Part shown: positions 22,100 through 35,327 of the stretch, one piece after another
Numbering within the stretch: position 1 is the first letter of the stretch
Layout: each line of letters opens with the position of its first letter
Assembly: GCA_016748015.1 (NCBI GenBank)
Contig: JAAOMT010000681.1
Location: 71,605 to 135,604, forward strand
Direction: 5' to 3'
DNA length: 64,000 nt
DNA from: Geosiphon pyriformis
Taxonomy: Eukaryota > Glomeromycota > Glomeromycetes > Archaeosporales > Geosiphonaceae
Position numbers and translations under genes: made by a program
The notes under the pieces: generated by a model
Told to the model about the DNA's origin: nothing
The model's input: only the letters and a program-made list of their open reading frames with translations
Database searches by the model: none

Positions 22100-23188
22100 T
22101 TATTTGTTTGTGTTCTAGCTTCTTTTTATTGTGCAGTCAAATCAAGACTTAATAATCTGTTACTACTAAGAATTTTATATTAAAAAGATATTGGTCTCAG
22201 TAACTAGTAGCCCAAACTACTGTCAAGCATTCTTGTTCAGTAACTGAATAGTTTTTTTCTGTTGGTGTAAGAGTTTTACTGATATATACTATAGTATGTT
22301 TCCTATTATCTTCAATTTTTTGTAATAAAACAGCACCAAGTCTATAACCAGATGCATTAATGTGCAGAATAAAAAGTTGGTTTAGGTCAGGTTGTTTAAA
22401 GATTGGTTTAATAATAAGTTTTTCCTTCAAAGTTTCAAAAGCTTTTTGTTGATGAGTGCTCCAGTGATAATTGTCATTTTTTTTGAATAGCTAATTAAGA
22501 AGAAAAGCAATTTTGGAAAAATTCTTGATAAATTTGTAATAGTAAGAAGCAAATTAAGAAAAAAACATAGTTTAAGAACATTTATTGGTTGTCTAATGTT
22601 CTGAACTTTTCAACTTTAGCTGAATTAGAGAAGATTTCATCTTTTGTAATAAGATAACCAAAGAACTAAGTGGATTGTTGTTCAAAAAAAAATTTGATTG
22701 AATTTATTTTAAGGCCAGGATTTTTAAAGAGATCAAAAACCTTTTACAAGTGTTCAAAGTGTTCATCTCAGATTTTTGAGTATACTATTATATCATCCAG
22801 ATAGACCAGAACAAAGTTTTTTTTTACTGATTCAAACACTTTGTTTATTAGGTGTTAAAAAGTAGAAGAAGCATTGATGAAACTAAAAGACATAATTGTG
22901 GATTTATAGATGTCATACTTGATAATAAAAACAGTTTTCTTTCTATTTTCTAGATCTATCTCTACTTGCCAGAATTTAGCAGTTAAATCAATAGTTAAAA
23001 AGAAAGCAGCATCATTGAATTTGTCTAGCATTGTATTAATTTTGAAGAGTAGGTATATATCTCTTATAGTAATGACATTTAATTAGCAGTAGTTGACACA
23101 GAAGTGTAAAGTTCCATCTTTTTTGGATACAACTAAAAAAGCCTATTTATTTTTGGTTTTTTGTATGAATTCAAGATTTTTCATTTGG
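22100..23188 (-). pseudogene. Element E reverse transcriptase and RNase H
   Basis: RT shows VVSKKDGTLHFCVNY, FLTIDLTAKFWQVEID (catalytic Asp) and an intact box LVYLDDIIVYS, unlike A, C and D. RNase H (22,430-22,197) shows LHINASGYRLGAVLL, where Asp is replaced by Asn, and TEQECLTVVWA. Stops interrupt the frame in several places. The N-terminal edge of RT is cut at 23,188 by the D insertion; protease and gag resume at 43,401. Confidence 0.8.
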
Positions 23189-24034
23189 TGTTACTCATAA
23201 AAAAAACAGATATAGAAAATAGTAAACCAATAAAGAAGTAGTAGTTAGCATATAAGCACATTGCTCAGCAATATGGAGTGATATTAAAAAATTAAGGCAC
23301 ATTGCTTAGCAATATGAGCATTGTTCAAAAAATCATAGCACACTGCTTGAGAATGTAAGCAATCTTATAGAACATAAATTAAGTATATATAACAATAGCA
23401 TTAGAAGCAGAAAAGACAGACCTCTTAGTTTAGATTTGATCTAAGCAATCTTTTACATTACAAAATATCAATAAATAATTATTCAATATTTCAAATTCAC
23501 TATCCACTATCAACACTTTTTGTTAATAGTAATTGATACTTAACCACATTGGAACAATAGCTCTTGATCACAGCTATTAATATAATATTAACATTTATTG
23601 TCTTGGCTTATTCTTTATTTTCTTTTATTTTCTTTTTTTTGTTTTGTTATTTCTCATTGTGTATTAAATTGGTTAAAAAATTAAAGCTCTGAGTTACTGA
23701 CATCAGAATATAGCACTGGTAAAAGACCCAGGAATAAGAGTAAACACTCAGATTTGAAAATAGCTTACCAAGAGATTGTTGGCCACTATGCCAAGAAAAA
23801 AATTGACAGAATTGTGATTCCGGGAAGTGACAGACAACAACTACTTAACCCACAGGTTGATATTAGAAACACCATTTAAAGAAAATCATATTGGAATTTC
23901 TGTTTATTATACAAAAGACTCAACAAAAACCTTCAGATATAGTTAATTTTTAGAAACCAACATTATTATATTAATTGAACACCAAGTTACAGGTTTTTTA
24001 TTTGCTTTAAGACCCCAAATAATCACCTGTAATA
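23189..24034 (+). repeat. Element D 5' LTR
   Basis: Starts TGTTACTC, ends CCTGTAATA, and matches 42,581-43,400. It is related in reverse complement to the C and F LTRs, for example in the segment containing 'ggtcttttaccag'. Confidence 0.88.
23250..23391 (+). promoter_or_regulatory. Element D U3 array (~41-bp units) and TATA box
   Basis: Three imperfect ~41-bp units built on 'gcacattgcttagcaatatg' precede a tatatataa box (23,383-23,391). The right LTR has the same order. Enhancer role inferred. Confidence 0.45.
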
Positions 24035-24036
24035 TT

Positions 24037-24053
24037 TGATGCTTCCTGTAAAG
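24037..24053 (+). other. Element D primer-binding site (mutated)
   Basis: TGATGCTTCCTGTAAAG just inside the LTR; compare TGGTGCTC in A and E. The differences are transitions. Confidence 0.6.
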
Positions 24054-24139
24054 TATAATTCTACAGAGAACTGGCACTAACAACAATTATCCAAAAGTGG
24101 CAAAATCAGAAATAATAAAAACAAACCATCTAAAATTCA

Positions 24140-26026
24140 CTAAATTTTTATTTTAGCAGTACAGCCAACAATTGGGCTTAACCAACAACCATTATCCAGC
24201 AGAATCAGCATTCAACTTTTATGTTAACAAAAGAATCACAGATTTTCTGAGAAGACCAATTGACATTAAGTCAGCAAAAAAAAATTTTTATACAGAATTA
24301 ATTTAATATACTAGCTTATCACAAAATTACAGTTTCGCACCAATCATCAGAAAAATCAATCAAAAAATTGAAAGATACACTCAACAACAATTCCCTATTA
24401 TCTATGCAAATAAAAGTAAAGGAAAGTTACAAACACCAGCAGCAACTCCAAAAAAAATACAATTACCAACATAGAAAAAACAAAGAATCAAATCTCCTCT
24501 ATATCCATCATACTATCACATATCTGGAAGTACTATTAATATCATATCAGCAGTCATGTTCACATCAAATGCAACATCAACATTTGGATGACTCCCATTT
24601 CAAAGTAAACAAAAGAAAGCAGAGTTATTGAGAACATATGGTGATTACTTTGAAAGATTCAAATCACAATCCTCAACACCATCAGGATTCCAATTACTGC
24701 CACTTCTACCAGATTTTAGAATTGCAAGTCTTTGGAAAATAATGGCATCACAAGAAAAAAAAGAAGAGTATTAAGAATTTAATTATCAAAATCTGATTGC
24801 AGAAAATCTGGAAGTGAAAACTCTAAATATTAAAACCCAGCAAACTCAAAAAAATCCAAATCTTAAGTTAATTAATTAGCAAAACTTACCTCCAGTAATT
24901 ATTATTAATCAACAACCAATTGATTCAATTGCTGAACAACTTCAACAGCCACCAATACTACCTCAGCAATTACTACTTCAACCATCACAACAACCAAACT
25001 TGGATTCAATAGCCTACACCCCAATAGCAAAACTTGAAAAATTCACCAGCAAAGAAGATGATGCCCAAGTGTGACTAAACAATATGGAGAAAGCCATTGT
25101 AGCCAACAGATAGAATAATACATGAGCCATGCAAATCATTCCATACTTCTTTCAGAATACTGCCAACTTATTGTATCAGAGCTTGGTCAACAAACCTTAG
25201 AATTTCAATACATTTAAACTTGAGTTTTTGAGATATTTTAGCAACAACAACAGTATTAATCACTTAGCCAATACCTTCACCACTATTAAGTAAGGAGAAA
25301 CTAAAGCAGTCACTACTTACTTAGAATGCTTCCATAATAACTTGTGCCAAATACAAGCAATTGATGCAAATTATTTTACAGCACCACAGATTTTGAACCA
25401 GTTCATCTGTGGACTGTGCAATAGTATTCTCCAATGCATACACCCAATGCATCCACAAACTTTTCAAGATACAGTTACCAATACATGAGATTTTGAATTT
25501 GCAGAACTTGAAGCTAATCACACTTAAGCCATCAATTTAGTGATGAATGAATCATCTGAATTAAATTTCAAATCAAAACAACTCAGTAATTCAATTAATC
25601 AGAAATTAAAAGGATACTTAGCTGACAATTGTGCAATTTATCAGCCACCTCAATGATACAATAATTCCGGAAACATAAATTACTCCCAAAATTAGTTGCA
25701 TCTCTTATCATTATCCAATCAGCTATGGCAGCAAGAAATGTGTATCTGTCATAATTGTGGTAAACAAGGCCATTTGAAAATTGACTGCTATTTTTATAAT
25801 AATAATTTATAATCAGAAAATCAATATAGAAATTCCAATCACAGGTTTCAAACTCTGAATCAATACTCAAATCAGGATCAATACTTATCTTATTACATTC
25901 AAATGATGTAACAACCAATTTATCAACCACCAGTATATTAAGTACCAATCTATTAGCTAACAACATTTGTTATTTATCAGCCACAGTTGCAAGTAATATA
26001 CTAGTCTCAACAAATTCAAACACTGC
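24140..26026 (+). pseudogene. Element D gag (5' part)
   Basis: One continuous frame, without frameshift as far as I can follow, carrying about fifteen TAA/TAG/TGA codons. An N-terminal block (FNFYVNKRITDFL) and a Gln/Pro-rich linker are followed by the gag core (LYQSLVNKP, FLRYFSNNNSINHLA, TYLECFHNNLCQIQA) and a CCHC knuckle C-H-N-C-G-K-Q-G-H-L-K-I-D-C near 25,750. It matches C gag closely. C interrupts it at 26,026 and it resumes at 36,266. Confidence 0.78.
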
Positions 26027-26943
26027 TGTTACAAGTGATTATTTGGGATTTTAAAGCAAATAATAAACCCATAACTTGGTGCTCAATTGATGATATTAGT
26101 AATGTCTGAAGATGTTTTGATCTAAAGGTTTTGATTAAAGTTTTTTGTATAATAGACAGAGATTCCTATGTTATTTTATTTGTAGCTTCTCAGAATTACA
26201 ATTCCATCAATTTTTTTTTCAGCATAATGGCTGGCAATTTTCTGATAAGCAATCCATAATTCTTATGCATTTTATTTACTTACAGAGATTTTTTACTAGG
26301 CAATTTTTGATGTTAATACTTAGCACTTAATTTTCAATCAATTAATATATACAACAAAATAAAGCAAAAATAAAGAGATAAAAAAAAATAAAGACAATAA
26401 GCCAAGACAATATAAGTTAGTATTCTATCAATAGCTGTGATCAAAGGCTATTGTTCCCACATGTTTTAAGTATCAATTACTATCAACATTTTAGAATTGA
26501 TAACAAACAATTGGATTTGAAATGCTGAATAAGTATATTTATTAATATTTTGGAATAATATGGTTTCTAACTAAGAAACAGTAACTAATGAATTTCTGTT
26601 TGGCGATTTGTCTTTTCTGCTTTTAATGATACTGCTATATATATGTATTTTCTAGTTTTACAAGGTTACTTTAGATCATCTGTTCTTGCTAATTATCACT
26701 TTATTTTCTTATATTATAACTAATTATCCTATATTATAATATGTTATCTAATATTATTACACATTATTCTGTGTTATTCTGCATTATAACATGTTATCCC
26801 ATATTATAACATATTATCCTATGTTATAACACATTATCCAACATTATTGTGTGCTATTCTGTGTCTTTTTACATTTTATCACGTTTTTTTTCAGATCACA
26901 TTTTTCCTTCTTTCTTTGATAGGCTTTCTTTTTTCAAGTAATA
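26027..26943 (-). repeat. Element C 3' LTR
   Basis: Starts TGTTACAAG, ends CAAGTAATA, and pairs with 35,347-36,265. It contains fifteen 10-bp units (26,711-26,860) next to a TATATATAGC box (minus strand, about 26,635-26,644). Confidence 0.9.
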
Positions 26944-26962
26944 TTATTTCTTCCTTTTTTAA
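26944..26962 (-). other. Element C polypurine tract
   Basis: The minus strand reads TTAAAAAAGGAAGAAATAA directly inside the 3' LTR. Confidence 0.7.
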
Positions 26963-27299
26963 TATTGAGTTTTTATAAAGTCAGTTATGTTTGTTAATAG
27001 AACTTTGTTTATGTAATGTTTGATGGTTATGTTGACTATGGCTTTTTGTAGATCTTTGAACTGTTGATTGGTCATTTGTTTTATGTTGTTGACTGTTATT
27101 TTTTTCAAAGATCCATCCAATAGTATGTTTGAACAATGTCAGAAAGTAACATATAATTGATATACTGCCTTGTAGTATAGTGTTAGGTTGCTCCTTCCTA
27201 CAAATTTTTCTACTTATCATATTGTTTCTTTGTTAAAAATTTTCTGGTTGTAGTTTCCATATGGGTTTTTTAAGTCTAATTGTTCTTTGATTTTGTAAA

Positions 27300-27801
27300 A
27301 TCAATATGTTAGAAGGAGTTTTTTTTTCCACTTCTAGACATTGTCTGGTGTCTACTCTTTTGTTTCAGGGAGTTTGGTCACATGAGCTAAAGATTCTTTA
27401 ATTTTTTCTAGTTTCAAGACCAAGTATGTTGTATATAATTGTTTTTGTCTTCTATCTAATTTTTTCACTCTTTCTTCTTCCTCTCCTCTTTTTTCTCCAC
27501 ATTTCACCTAAGAAGTATATTTAATTTCTTTTTGTAAAATTTCTTTCTTGGGCAGAATATAGAAATGAGAATAGTTAGTTCTAGTTGAACTCTTACCCAT
27601 CCTTTTCTTTCTCTTATCTCTATATCTTATCTCTTTTTTATCAATTATAATTTTTATTTGAGATGTAGATTTTTGAATTTTGTTAAATAATTGTTTAGAT
27701 AATTTTAAAATTTTGTTTGAAAAGTCCATGTTTGAAATTTCTATCATTCTTTTTTTTGTGGTTTTGAGACTTATATGCACATAATATCTAGATTTTGGCA
27801 T
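27300..27801 (-). pseudogene. Element C ORF3
   Basis: Starts at an ATG (27,799-27,801) after the integrase. It is strongly basic and Lys-rich, with a predicted amphipathic or coiled-coil stretch continuing through stops to about 27,300. The part FSNKILKLSKQLFNKIQKS lines up loosely with the N-terminus of A ORF3. Function unknown; its position matches ORF3 in A and D. Confidence 0.5.
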
Positions 27802-27839
27802 GTATATAGCTATGTCTTAATGATTATAATTGGTTCCAT

Positions 27840-29240
27840 ATTTTATGATATATCTTCTGGTCTGATTAATAAAATTTGTGCTTTTAGTTGTGATTCCACT
27901 GATGTTGATCCTTGTGTTTGATAAATTTTTAAATGATTTCCATGTGCTGTTCTTTTCAGAATTCTGTTTTCTAATCATAACTTGTAAGATCTGTTTCCTA
28001 AAATTTTGTGTATGTAAAATGATCCATCCTATTTTGGATCAAACTTTCTATTCCATTGTTTTTCTGCTTTGGTATGATGTAACAATACTTTGTTTTCAAT
28101 TCTGAATTCGACTGGTTTATCTGATAGTTAGTTATTGTGCTTTTTTTTTTGTTTTTCTTGTGATTTTTTGAATGTTATTAACTGCTCTTTGCCATTTGTT
28201 TTTTAGTGTTTCCATTAAGTCATATGTTTTTCTTAGCAATGTTTTTTGAAAATTGTCTTCTGTTATTGGTTTTGTTGGATATGTATTAACTTCTATTTCA
28301 ACTGGTAATGTTGTTTTTTTACTGTATACTAATTTAAATAGTGTTGCTTGTGTAGTATCTTGTTTTATCATTCGATAAGCAAATAATACTAATGGTATGA
28401 ATAAATTCTATTTGTTCTGGTTTTCTTGGCTGATTTTGGCTATTGCTTTACACAATGTTTTATTAAATCTTTCAACTAATCTATTGTTTTGTAAATAATA
28501 TGATGATGATAATGGTCTCTTCATTCTAAATCTTTGATTCAGTTCTGTTAATATTCTATTTACAAAGTGAGTTTTTTGGTCGAATAATAATTCTTTTGGA
28601 CATTTGTGTTAACAAATCAGATCTTGATGAATGAATTTGGCAACAGATTCTGCATCTGCTCTTTGAATTGCTTTTGTTTCTCCATTTAGTAAGTTAATTT
28701 ATGGCTACTGTGGTGTATCTGTTTTTTTTGCTAGTTATTATTAATGATTTAACTAAGTCAATTCCAATACACTCAAATGGTTGTCTTACTTTAATTGGTC
28801 TTAATGGCTCATTGGGTCTTATTCCTCCTCTTCTCTGACAAGCATCACAATTTTGCATGTATTAGATAATGTTTGGATACATAGATGGCCAATAATATTT
28901 ATTTCTAGTTTTTTTCATGATTGCTTCTTTGTAAAAATGTCCTGCTGTTAGATTAGAGTACATGTTGAATAATATTGTTTTTTTTTTTGGTTCTGTAATT
29001 ACTCTGGTTGGTTGATCTAGATTTTTTTTGTTTTTCCAATAAAGTATATTTTGGTAAGTGATAAAATATTTGAATTGTTGTTTGATATGGTTTTGTTTCT
29101 TTTGAAATAATTTCTCCTTGAATCATTAAGTATTTATAAAATGTTGAAGTTGTTAATATTTTTGTGTATTCATTTTTTGTTATATTTTTGGGTTGAAGTG
29201 TTCTTAAATTTGTCTTATTAGTGATAAACCATCAGCATTT
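27840..29240 (-). pseudogene. Element C integrase
   Basis: Catalytic pieces on the minus strand are CIGIDLV (Asp), LLFDQKTHFVN (Asp) and NNRLVERFNKTLC (Glu), so the DDE triad is intact though stops break the frame. The stretch at 28,371-28,132 (MIKQDTTQATLF...) is the core's C-terminal part, the equivalent of LKQDTIKHTLFD in A. Confidence 0.75.
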
Positions 29241-29299
29241 CTATTTTTTTTTCTTTTTTTGTAGTGTATAATATATTTAAATGATAAAAGTTCTATTTT

Positions 29300-30560
29300 C
29301 TATTAAGTGTGACAATCATCTCCAAATTTTTGCTTCTGGATTGAAATCAATTCTTTATGATCAGTGTATATGTTGAACTTCTGGCTTAAGTATTCTTTTT
29401 ATTTCATAACTGCTTAATAGATTGCTAAATGTTCTAATGCTGGTGTTCTATTGTTTTTTTTAGCTGAACTCAAACTTCAACTGGCATATACTACTGGATG
29501 TTTTCTTCTATCCAGTCTTTTCTGTGATAGTACTGCTCCCAATGCTTGGCCTGATACATTAGTGGAGATGATGAATAGTTTGTTGTGATCTAAATACATC
29601 AACACTAGAGCTTAAAAAAGCTTTCTTCTTAATATATCAAAAGCTTTTTACTGGTTTTCTGTCTATGCATACTTGATGTTTTTTAATTAGAGCTGGTGTA
29701 ATGGCTGGGCCAGTTTAAAAAAGTCTTTGATAAAGCAGCAATAGTATTTAGCAAATTCCAAGAATGCTCTTAGTTCTGTCAAATTGGTTTGTACTAAAAA
29801 GTTTTTGACTATCTCAATCTTGTTTAGATCTGTTTTGATACCATTTTTGCTCACAACATGTTCCAAAAACTTGAGATCAGTTTTTCCAAAAAAACACTTG
29901 GTTGCATTTAATTTTAATCTGATTCTTTTTAGTCTTTTAAACATTTGTTCGAAATGATGTAAATAATTGTTGAATATCTTGAAGAACACATTTGTGTTAT
30001 CTAAGTAAACAACTACTAATTTCTATAGTAGTCTGATGTAAACAATTTTTATTAGTCATTGGAAGATGGCTGGTGCATTTATCAAACCAAATAGCATTAC
30101 TTCAAATTTGAAATTCCCTTTTTGTATTGTAAAAGCTGTTTTCTTTTTATCTTTCAGTTTCATGGCTACTTGCCAGTAATCATTGTTTAAGTCCAAAGTT
30201 GGGAACCATTTCTTTTCTTCAAAAGCATCAAACAGTTCTTGAATCTTTGGAGTTGGGTAGCTATCTCTTTTTGTTACTCCATTCAGTTTCTTGTAATCTA
30301 TACAAAAGTGGATTTTCCCATTTTTCTTACAAACTAATACGACTGATGATGACCATGGGCTTATTGATAGCTGAATAAGCCTGTTGTCAAACATCTGATT
30401 GATTTTTTGATAAATGATTTCATGGTTGGCTAGTGGTACTCTGTATGCTTGTTGTTTTATTGGCATCATATCTTCAGTCTTGATCTAATGCTAGATGATG
30501 TCAGTATAGCCAAATTCATTTTTGCTGGCAAAAATATTATTAAAGTTGTTGAGTAACATC
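29300..30560 (-). pseudogene. Element C reverse transcriptase and RNase H
   Basis: RT opens at 30,469 with VPLANHEIIYQKINQMFDNR, then VVLVCKKNGKIHFCIDYKKL and FPTLDLNNDYWQVAMK (catalytic Asp present), and the box VVYLDNTNV, where YLDD reads YLDN. The RT thumb/connection part is open at 29,989-29,687 (LNATKCFFGKTDLKFLEH). RNase H below 29,687 is decayed. Confidence 0.82.
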
Positions 30561-30959
30561 TTGAGCTACATATGTTGAAGTGAGTTTAAGTTTCTCATGT
30601 TCATTTGTTCTAATTGTTTTGGTTAAAACAGATAATATTCATTTCGTCTATAAATTGTTTATGATGTGATATTCACATATCTGCAAAGCTGTAGAAAATT
30701 TAAAATAGAATTTGGTGGCTGTTTTTTAACTTCAGTGCTTAAATATCTGATGGTGGTTCCTTTTGGTATTTTTATGATGTTTCCTGTTGCATTGTAGATA
30801 AAAATTTTGATATGATTCTTGTTTTTGGCTGGTATGTAGAGATTGGTAAGTCCAATTTCTCCTGATTTGCAAATGGTTCAAAAATTTGTGCCTGATTCTT
30901 CACTTTTCTTTCTATAGTTAACATGTACTAGTTATATGGCAGAATGAAAATTGATTGAC

Positions 30960-31764
30960 AGGTGGATATAATTTTTCCCTTGTTAATAACTTTTTCTTCT
31001 ACCATATTGACTGATACATTTATTTTACCTGTTGATCCAAATCTCTGTATCTCTCTAGCTGTAATTTTTAATTCTTTCCTGTTTTTTACTGATATTAATT
31101 AAGCTACTTTAACCAGAAACAGGAATATTGCCTGTGCTATTTTTTCATTTAGCTCTATGATATAGATCTTTTCTGAGTCATTTTGTAATATAACAATGAT
31201 ATTTTTTACATATCTGGTATCAATTATTTCTTTTCTGATGCTGATTCTTTTTTTTGCTAAGCTACTTCTAGATGTTAATTGAATCATTGTTGTTGCAGGG
31301 ATTTCCAGTACTACTTTAAGATTAATACAGATGTGTGAATGTGGTTCTAATTTTATGGCATCTTTTTCTGGATATCTTAGATCAAACTCTGCATTGGTAT
31401 CATGTATGCATTCTGGCATAATACTTTCATTGTTGTTACTGAACCATCTAAGTTCCTGCTTTTTGGAGAGATTAGGAAGCATGATATACTGTTTGGAGTC
31501 TAAATTTGAGTTTAAATTGTTGTTGTTATTGCTGTTGTCATTTTGAACAGAGTTGGAACTATTGTTGTCATTGTCGTCAAGATTTGAATTGGGATTGAAA
31601 GTTGAATTCAATTTTGATGCACAGCTGCTGATTGGTTGTTCCTCTTCTGGAATTGTGTAGATTCTGCGTGATGGTAGATTGTAGATAAGATCATACTTAT
31701 TACAATACTGAAAGTCATATAGGATTAAACAATGGTTACATAATTGAGTTTTTATTTCTTCCAA
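30960..31764 (-). pseudogene. Element C dUTPase-like domain
   Basis: An open frame of 221 codons carries a Cys pair (C-N-H-C), an Asn-rich low-complexity linker, and then dUTPase motifs: NAEFDLRYP (motif 1), TSRSSLAKK (2), EIIDTRYVKNIIVILQN (3, catalytic Asp and Tyr kept) and a weak motif 4. After a stop, ITAREIQRFGSTGK (5) follows at about 31,030. Same position as in A: between the cysteine-rich module and RT. Confidence 0.78.
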
Positions 31765-32420
31765 GTGCTGTTCTTGTTTTTTTTGAGTGGGTGCTAAATT
31801 TTAATAGTGTTCATAAAATTTTTCTGGGCCTGTCTCAATATCTAAAAAGGCATCAGAATTGGGAATAAGAACAACTTCAACTGATTCAGAGGGATTGTTC
31901 TTTATTTCTAAAATCTTACTGGACAAAGCACCTTCTATCTTGGTATTGGTTATTCTCCAAATCTCACTTTTGTTGTGTGGGTAATTGTTTAGATAAGAGA
32001 TTGCTCAATACCAGGCTGCAGTTATTGGAATTTCTCAACTTATCCAGTTGTTAATAAGAATTGTGTATTGACATGATGTGTTGCAGATTTTTTTTGACCA
32101 GGAATGTTGTTCCACATCTTTTTGTTGAGCAGTTGTTCACCACAAGTGAAACATGATTCATTGTTCTCTTGCCTTGGCGTTTTGGGTAGCCATAGCGTTC
32201 ATGGTGGCATAATTTGCAATAGTAATGGGTTTGTGTCCAGTAGTCTTTGTTGGACACAATTCAAGCTCTTATGAAGAACAATTTTTTCTGGCAGTCTTTG
32301 TATTTGAGTGGAATATAGGATGGTTCTAGTCTGGTATTAGTTAAATAGAAACTTCTCCAGCCACTGGTAATTTTGTTGATAGTATTATTTTGTAACTTGT
32401 CTTTTTCTATTTCTTTTTCT
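31765..32420 (-). pseudogene. Element C cysteine-rich module
   Basis: Contains YIPLK-Y-K-D-C-Q-K-K-L (first Cys read as Tyr) and THYYCKLCHHERYG, then C-S-T-K-R-C. It aligns with the A module around C-K-D-C-H-K-K-L and C-Y-Y-C-K-A-C-H. Stops are present. Zinc binding is inferred from the Cys pairs. Confidence 0.6.
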
Positions 32421-32429
32421 TTGTTGTCT

Positions 32430-32960
32430 CAAGACAGTATTGGTGATAATTTATTGTGGTTGGTGTTAGCCCATGAAATTTGGTAGGCTTTCCAGATAGG
32501 TTTTTTTTCTTCCTCTTTCAATTTGATGTGTAGTGTTGGGTTAGTGTTTATTTTGAAATAACCACATGTGGCTGATACACATGTGTGTTGACCATTTTGG
32601 CTGAGTTGGAGCTTTTGTGTGGTCCAATCAAGCACAGTATTGGTTTTGAACAACCAGTCATTACTAATTAGTGCTTGGTATTAAGTTGTTTTCATTACAA
32701 GGAATTTGATGAGTGCAATTATGTTGTTGACTTCAAAAGGGAAGTCATTGATTTTGCCAATAGGAGTTTTTGTCACTCCAACAGTTGTAATAATTCTGGT
32801 GCTGGCAGCTCAATCAACTCAGTGACCTAATTGGTCTATGAGTTGTTGTGTAATGATGCTGCCTGCTGAACTGCTGTCTAAAATCAGTTTGATGGATTGA
32901 CCATTGACTTTAGTGTATATTGCAGTAATGAGTTTGGTGTCAAGAGTGGCTCTGCTAAAC
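32430..32960 (-). pseudogene. Element C aspartic protease
   Basis: The active-site region reads LILDSSSAGSII; the conserved Gly of D-S-G is Ser, explicable by one G-to-A change. Downstream, FLVMKTT and YQALISNDWL match the A protease. A continuous piece at 32,653-32,429 runs toward the cysteine-rich module. Confidence 0.75.
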
Positions 32961-35210
32961 AATAGAACTGGTGTAGTTTTCTTAAGTTCAAAATGAAAAA
33001 TTGCTGTTAGGGATTCATTATTGGTGATAATGGCTGAAAGTATATTGTTATTGATCGTTTGCTTTGGGGAGGTTTCAAGGTTGTTATTGGTCAAGACATT
33101 TTCTGGGGTAATTAGGAGACTCAGATAGTTCTGAAAACTCAGATTTTGGTTGTACTCATTTTCCGAATTTCTGGAACATAATCTTAAGACATAATTGGAT
33201 GAATTGGGAATCAATTGATGTACAACTATTGCTGATCTTCAGTTTTACTGGACAATTTTTGGTCTTTGGTTTCCAGATAACATCTGAATTAGATTGTGTG
33301 GTGAAATTTGAATTTGTTGTGGCTGATATATCACTTGTGGCTGTAGTTGGTAGATAACTGGTGCTGGAGTTTGGTAGATTGGTTGCTGTATTACTTGAGT
33401 ATAGTGTGGTTTATTGTGATCTTGATTTAAATAGTGGTTTGGAGTTTGAAATTTGCAATCAAGGTTTTAATATTGATTCTCTAATTGTGAATTATTGCTA
33501 TAAACTCAGCAGCTAGCTCTGATGTGATCTTGTTTACCACAATTGTAGCAACTATGTATCTCTTGCTGCCATGGCTAATTGGATGATAATAATGAAGGAT
33601 GCAACTGATTTCGGAAATGATTTACATTTCCTAAATTATTGCATTATTATGGAGGCTAATAAATTGCTTGATTGTCAGCTAAGTATTCTTCTAGTTTCTG
33701 ATTAATTGAATTACTGAATTGTTTCAATTTGGAATTCAATTCAGATAATCTGTTTATCACTAGATTTATGGCTTGGGCATGGTTGGCTTCAAATTCAGCT
33801 GTTTCAAAATCTCTGGTGTTTGTAATGGCAACTTGAAGATCTGCTGAATGCAAGAAACATATACATTAGAAGATACTGCTACACAGGCCTCTAATGAATT
33901 GGTTTAGGATTTGTGGTACTGTGAAATAATCAATTTGTATTGCCTGAATTTGGCACAGATTTTTGTAGAAGCATTCCAAGTATGTAGTAACTGCTTCAGT
34001 TTCTCTTTGTTTAATGATAGTAAAGATATTGGCTAAGCAGTTAATGCTATTATTATTGCTAAAATATTGTAGAAATGCAAGCTTAAATGCATTAAAATCC
34101 TGGGGTTTGTTACCCAGACTTTGATACCACAAGTTGGCAGTATTCTAAAGGAAATATGGAATGACCTACATGGCTCTGGTGTCATTCCATCTATTGGTTG
34201 TAATGGCCTTTTCAATATTGTTTAGCTATACCTGAATGTCATCTTCTTCATCCATGAACTTTTCGAGTTTTGCTATTGGGGCATAGGTCATTAGATCCAA
34301 GTTTGGTTGCTGTTGTTGTTGTTGTTGTGGTGGTAACTAAATTTGAGATTGTGACAGTGACTGTTGTTGTGTGGCAACTAGTGATGAGTTGATAACAATT
34401 ACTAAAGATAAGTTTTGTTGATTATTAATGTTGGGATTTGGATTGTTCTGATTTTGTGGAGTTTGAAGATTCAAAACTTTAATTTCTGGATTTTCTAAAA
34501 TCAGGTTTTGCTGAGTTTGAACATTTGTGGTTTTGATTTTTGGGTTTTTAATAATTGGGTTTTGGTAATTGAATTTTTGATTGTTATTTTTTTCTTTCTT
34601 TAATTCTGTTACTTCTCAAAGATTCATGATTCTGAAATCTGGTGAAGGTGACAGTGATTGTAATCCTGATAGCATTGATAATTGTGACTTAAATTCTTTG
34701 AAATATTCACTGTAGGTTTCTAATAGATCAGTTTTTAATTGTTTACTTTGAAAGAGTATTTGTGCCAATAAGGTTTTTGCATTTGATGTAGACATACCTG
34801 TTAATGAGATGTTGATGGCACTTTTGGATGTATAGTAGTATGATAAATTTGTTGGTGATTTAAGTCTTGTTTTCTTCTAAGTAGATGGTCGTATTTTTTA
34901 GGGTGTTACTGTTGGTGTTTGTGGTTTTCTTTTGCCTTTGTTTGTGTAGGTAATTAGATATTTTTGTTAAGTGTAGATTTTAATTTCTTTATTAATTTTA
35001 GTGAAGATTGCTGTAAAATTATAATTTGCTAGTAGGCTAGTATTTTGGATTAATTTGTTATAGAAATTTTTTCTTTGGATTAATTTGTTGTAGAAATTTC
35101 TTCTGGCTGAATTGGTTTTTACTGGTACTTCTAACAAATATGAAATTCTCTTATTGACATAGAAATTAAAAACTGATTCTGCTAATAGGTGATTGTTGAT
35201 TAATCTCAAG
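32961..35210 (-). pseudogene. Element C gag
   Basis: The N-terminal block (35,209-34,967) has FNFYVNKRISYL and a small internal duplication (RKNFYNKLIQ twice). A Gln-rich linker, the gag core (34,132-33,866: LANIFTIIKQRETEAVTTYL) and a CCHC knuckle C-Y-N-C-G-K-Q-D-H-I-R-A-S-C near 33,545 follow. Stops break it, but it aligns with D gag throughout. Confidence 0.78.
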
Positions 35211-35327
35211 TGTTAACAGTAGTATTGAAATAAAAATTTGCCAAATCTTAAATGGTTTGTTTCTATTCTTTGTGGTTCTGCCACTTTTGGATGGTTGTGT
35301 ATTAGTACTGGTTCTCTGTAAAATTAT

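Noticed and set aside
26711-26860. CRISPR-like array
   Set aside because: Units are directly adjacent 10-bp tandem repeats without spacers, in a eukaryotic LTR.
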